A DNA stretch of 17,128 bases from an uncultured Clostridium sp. (GTDB taxonomy: Bacteria > Bacillota > Clostridia > Clostridiales > Clostridiaceae), in assembly GCA_934746015.1 (NCBI GenBank), contig CAKVEW010000050.1, positions 1 to 17,128 on the forward strand, read 5' to 3'. Made by a program: the position numbers and the translations under genes. This document shows positions 14,814-17,128 of the stretch, one piece after another. Below the pieces are notes generated by a model. The model worked only from the letters and a program-made list of their open reading frames with translations, had not been told where the DNA came from and did no database searches. The first letter of the stretch is position 1; each line of letters opens with the position of its first letter.

Positions 14814-14993
14814 ATGATTTACGATGAAAGTAAATGCCCTAATTGTGGTAATACTACAAAAGGAGACATTGTTTATAAATGCACTCACTGTTACGATATA
14901 TATTGTGAAGCTTGTGCAGGTGATGGCCCAGTAGATACTACTTGCCCACATTGTGGAGATTTATCTGCTGAAAGATTATTTGATATTAAATAG
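14814..14993 (+). CDS. 59-residue eight-cysteine zinc-finger protein
   Basis: This small soluble protein begins MIYDESKCPNCG and ends LFDIK. It has four CXXC pairs: Cys8/11, 23/26, 31/34 and 44/47, with spacing CX2C-X11-CX2C-X4-CX2C-X9-CX2C. Eight ligands imply two zinc ions. The middle block KCTHCYDIYCEAC has the CX2CX4CX2C spacing of treble-clef and cross-brace fingers such as FYVE and RING domains; that resemblance is a pattern match only. GGAGG lies 11 nt upstream of the ATG, 21 nt after the GerM lipoprotein gene, and a strong terminator follows 18 nt after the stop. Function unknown; protein-protein or nucleic-acid binding is possible. Confidence 0.85.
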   Translation: MIYDESKCPNCGNTTKGDIVYKCTHCYDIYCEACAGDGPVDTTCPHCGDLSAERLFDIK

Positions 14994-15010
14994 TATATTA
15001 TCTAAAAATA

Positions 15011-15040
15011 TAAAAAGGTTGATAAAAATCAACCTTTTTA
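15011..15040. terminator. Bidirectional terminator between the zinc-finger gene and ychF
   Basis: A 13-bp perfect stem (15011-15023 with 15028-15040; core AAGGTTGAT/ATCAACCTT) has an AAAA loop, an A-run before and a T-run after. It serves both convergent genes. Confidence 0.92.
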
Positions 15041-15051
15041 TTTATTAAACT

Positions 15052-16149
15052 TTAAACATTAAATCTAAAATTAACAACATCTCCATCTTTCATAACATAA
15101 TCTTTACCTTCTAATCTGTAAAGACCTTTTTCTTTAGCCGCAGCTTCAGAACCACATTCAACTAAATCATCATAAGAAACTATTTCAGCTCTTATAAATC
15201 CTCTTTCTATATCTGAATGAATTTTACCAGCAGCTTGTGGAGCTTTTGTTCCTTCTTTTATAGTCCAAGCTCTTACTTCTTGAACTCCAGCAGTTAAATA
15301 ACTAATTAATCCTAATAACTTATAACTTGCTCTTATTAATTTGTCTAAACCTGATTCAGTTAAACCATATTCACTTAACATTTCAAGTTTTTCATCATCT
15401 TCTAATCCTGATAGTTCTTCTTCAAGTTTTGCACAAACTACTACAACTTCTGAATTTTCAGATTCAGCATGAGCTTTTACTTTTTGAACATACTGGTTAT
15501 TTGTGTTGCCTTCCATCATATCGTCTTCTGATATATTACAAGCATAAAGAACTGGCTTTGAAGTTATTAAAAATAATCCTTTTATTATTTCCTCTTCATC
15601 TTCAGTTACTTCTAATGTTCTTATTGGTAAATTCTTTTCTAAGTGAGCCTTTACCTTTTCCATTAAAGCATATTCTTCTTTAGCCTTTTTATCTCCTGAT
15701 CTTACTTGTTTCATAGTTCTTTCCATTCTTCTCTCAAGAACTTCCAAGTCAGCAAATATTAATTCTAAATTTATAGTTTCTATATCTCTAATAGGATCAA
15801 CTGATCCCTCAACATGTACTACATTTCCGTCATCAAAACATCTAACTACATGAACTATTGCAGATACCTCTCTTATATGAGATAAAAACTTATTTCCTAA
15901 TCCTTCTCCTTTAGATGCCCCTTTAACTAATCCAGCTATATCATAAAATTCAACAGCTGTATAAACTTTTTTCTTAGTGTTATACATTTTTTCTAAAACA
16001 TCTAATCTCTTATCTGGTACACTTACTACTCCAACATTTGGCTCTATAGTACAAAAAGGATAGTTTGCTGATTCAGCTCCAGCTTTTGTTATTGCATTAA
16101 ATAAAGTACTCTTACCTACATTAGGTAAACCGACTATTCCTAAATTCAT
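15052..16149 (-). CDS. ychF: YchF, Obg-family ATPase
   Basis: This cytoplasmic P-loop ATPase is associated with ribosomes and is a negative factor in oxidative-stress responses in other bacteria. Its 365 residues match the family length. G1 is GLPNVGKS (7-14), G3 is DIAGLVKGAS (70-79), and the G4 position reads NISE (205-208) rather than NKxD, which is why YchF prefers ATP. A coiled-coil segment spans about 130-175 and a C-terminal TGS domain about 280-365. The conserved stretch YPFCTIEPN (30-38) contains Cys33. AAGGAA precedes the ATG. It is a single-gene unit with its own promoter, converging on the zinc-finger gene. Confidence 0.96.
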   Translation of the reverse strand: MNLGIVGLPNVGKSTLFNAITKAGAESANYPFCTIEPNVGVVSVPDKRLDVLEKMYNTKKKVYTAVEFYDIAGLVKGASKGEGLGNKFLSHIREVSAIVHVVRCFDDGNVVHVEGSVDPIRDIETINLELIFADLEVLERRMERTMKQVRSGDKKAKEEYALMEKVKAHLEKNLPIRTLEVTEDEEEIIKGLFLITSKPVLYACNISEDDMMEGNTNNQYVQKVKAHAESENSEVVVVCAKLEEELSGLEDDEKLEMLSEYGLTESGLDKLIRASYKLLGLISYLTAGVQEVRAWTIKEGTKAPQAAGKIHSDIERGFIRAEIVSYDDLVECGSEAAAKEKGLYRLEGKDYVMKDGDVVNFRFNV

Positions 16150-16188
16150 CTATGTACATTCCTTTCTTTACTTATTCACATCTTTAAA

Positions 16189-16217
16189 ATTATACTCTAC
16201 TATTGAAATTATTTCAA
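16189..16217 (-). promoter_or_regulatory. Sigma-A promoter of ychF
   Basis: On the minus strand TTGAAA (16217-16212), a 17-bp spacer and TATAAT (16194-16189), about 40 nt before the ATG. The -35 lies within a palindrome. Confidence 0.75.
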
Positions 16218-16219
16218 TA
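16201..16219. promoter_or_regulatory. 19-bp perfect palindrome over the ychF -35 box
   Basis: TATTGAAATTATTTCAATA is a perfect inverted repeat with a single central base. Its core TTGAAAT-T-ATTTCAA has the 7-1-7 layout of Fur/PerR-family operators, though the bases are not the PerR consensus (TTATAAT-N-ATTATAA). It is placed to block ychF transcription. Confidence 0.5.
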
Positions 16220-16300
16220 TATAAAGCTATTAACCTCATTAATAGGTTGCTTTCATTCTATTTCCAGAGTAAAAGAAATATTTTAGATAAAAATAATATA

Positions 16301-16307
16301 GAGGAGG
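16301..16307 (+). promoter_or_regulatory. Ribosome binding site deciding the TTG start of the deacetylase
   Basis: GAGGAGG lies 8 nt before TTG at 16316. The frame is open further upstream to TTG at 16247, but that stretch lacks an RBS and would place non-signal sequence before the signal peptide. Confidence 0.8.
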
Positions 16308-16315
16308 CGAGATTT

Positions 16316-17092
16316 TTGAAAAATTTTAAAAAAATAATATTATTATTTATAACTTGTTTTTCTATATTTAACTTAACAACATTAAAGGCTACAGCATCAG
16401 ATGACTTAGAATTAAATTGGTATTTTGTTAAAAGAGGTGATTCTAAGACACCAGAACAACCAAAAGAATCGGCGAGTTTTTTATCTATATATGATAGTTA
16501 TTATGTAGGTGATACTAACTCAAAGGTACTTTATCTAACTTTTGATGAAGGATATGAAAATGGTAATACTCCCAAAATATTAGATACACTAAAAGAAGAA
16601 AAAGTACCTGCAGCTTTTTTTGTTGTTAAACCATATATAAAACAAGAACCTGATATAGTTAAAAGAATGGTAGAAGAAGGACACTTAGTTTGTAATCATT
16701 CCTCTCATCATCCATCAATGGCTAATATAAAAGATACTGAGAAATTTAAATTGGAATTTTCCGAAGTTGAAAATGAATATAAATCTCTAATTGGAGAAGA
16801 TATGCCTAAATTCTTTAGACCTCCTATGGGGAAATACTCTAAAAATTCATTAAAACAAACTAAGGATTTGGGCTACAAAACTATATTTTGGAGTTTTGCA
16901 TACAAAGATTGGTTAGTTGATAATCAACCTGAAGAAAATGCTGCAATTAAAAAAATAGTTAGTGGTGCTCATCCTGGTTCTATAATGCTACTACATGCAG
17001 TTTCTAATACAAATGCAAAAATTTTAAAAGATGTTATACAAGAATTAAAATCCCAAGGTTATGAATTTAAATCATTAAATGATTTACCTTAA
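16316..17092 (+). CDS. pdaA: PdaA-like polysaccharide deacetylase (spore cortex)
   Basis: This exported peptidoglycan N-acetylmuramic acid deacetylase makes the muramic delta-lactam of spore cortex in the PdaA family. From TTG at 16316 it has 258 residues. It starts with a Lys-rich N-terminus and hydrophobic signal sequence (NFKKIILLFITCFSIFNL), then the NodB domain. Metal and catalytic motifs are TFDEGYENG (75-83), with the DEG form usual in PdaA, HSSHH (128-132), RPPMGKY (168-174), FWSFAYKDW (191-199) and LLHAVS (225-230). The length agrees with B. subtilis PdaA (about 260). A perfect hairpin lies after the stop. No convincing sigma-G promoter was found, so forespore control is inferred from family only. 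Confidence 0.92.
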   Translation: MKNFKKIILLFITCFSIFNLTTLKATASDDLELNWYFVKRGDSKTPEQPKESASFLSIYDSYYVGDTNSKVLYLTFDEGYENGNTPKILDTLKEEKVPAAFFVVKPYIKQEPDIVKRMVEEGHLVCNHSSHHPSMANIKDTEKFKLEFSEVENEYKSLIGEDMPKFFRPPMGKYSKNSLKQTKDLGYKTIFWSFAYKDWLVDNQPEENAAIKKIVSGAHPGSIMLLHAVSNTNAKILKDVIQELKSQGYEFKSLNDLP

Positions 17093-17098
17093 AATAAA

Positions 17099-17124
17099 AA
17101 TAGTCTCTAAAATTAGAGACTATT
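17099..17124. terminator. Terminator hairpin at the right edge
   Basis: A 12-bp perfect stem AATAGTCTCTAA/TTAGAGACTATT has an AA loop, 6 nt after the pdaA stop. The tail is T-rich on the minus strand, so it probably also serves a convergent minus-strand gene beyond the window. Confidence 0.8.
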
Positions 17125-17128
17125 CAGA

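Noticed and set aside
15327..15683. Leucine-rich plus-strand open frame within ychF
   Set aside because: It is antisense to an intact conserved gene; the leucine richness arises from complementing Glu/Lys codons.
16253..16259. CATTCTA as a sigma-G/sigma-F -10 box for pdaA
   Set aside because: No matching -35 at 17-18 bp, and the match is short in AT-rich sequence.

Overview
The window looks like the chromosome of an AT-rich, spore-forming Firmicute, most likely a Clostridium. The signs are very low GC, strong AGGAGG-type ribosome binding sites, frequent non-ATG candidate starts, a PdaA-type spore-cortex deacetylase, a GerM-domain lipoprotein, and an E. coli-style anaerobic xanthine dehydrogenase beside a sigma-54 activator. 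No rRNA, tRNA, CRISPR array, insertion sequence or phage gene was seen.

Left half (1-8360), all on the minus strand: a purine uptake and oxidation module. In transcription order it has two tandem NCS2 xanthine/uric-acid-type permeases of equal length, a sigma-54-dependent AAA+ activator, xdhA (molybdenum subunit) and xdhB (FAD subunit, cut by the left edge). Two nearly identical -24/-12 (sigma-54) promoters, TGGCAC-N5-TTGCT, lie in front of the first permease and in front of the activator gene. The simplest reading is that the activator senses a purine or redox signal, switches on the permeases and its own transcript, and that transcript reads on into xdhAB. No terminator is visible between the activator and xdhA. 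Both permeases also share a two-hairpin leader element placed exactly 63 nt before each start codon.

Centre (8533-11664): a glycogen debranching enzyme (GH133 type) on its own. A two-gene minus-strand unit follows: an ArsC/Spx-fold protein with a single cysteine, then an unrecognised 138-residue protein. This unit ends in a 21-bp perfect hairpin that contains the last stop codon.

Right half (11665-17128): a small M50-like membrane metalloprotease (plus), a DUF6398/TPR-type protein (minus), a GerM lipoprotein followed by a 59-residue eight-cysteine zinc-finger protein (plus), ychF (minus) and a pdaA-like deacetylase with a TTG start (plus). Convergent pairs share bidirectional hairpin terminators. 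Divergent pairs have well-formed sigma-A promoters, two of which overlap palindromes that could be operators.
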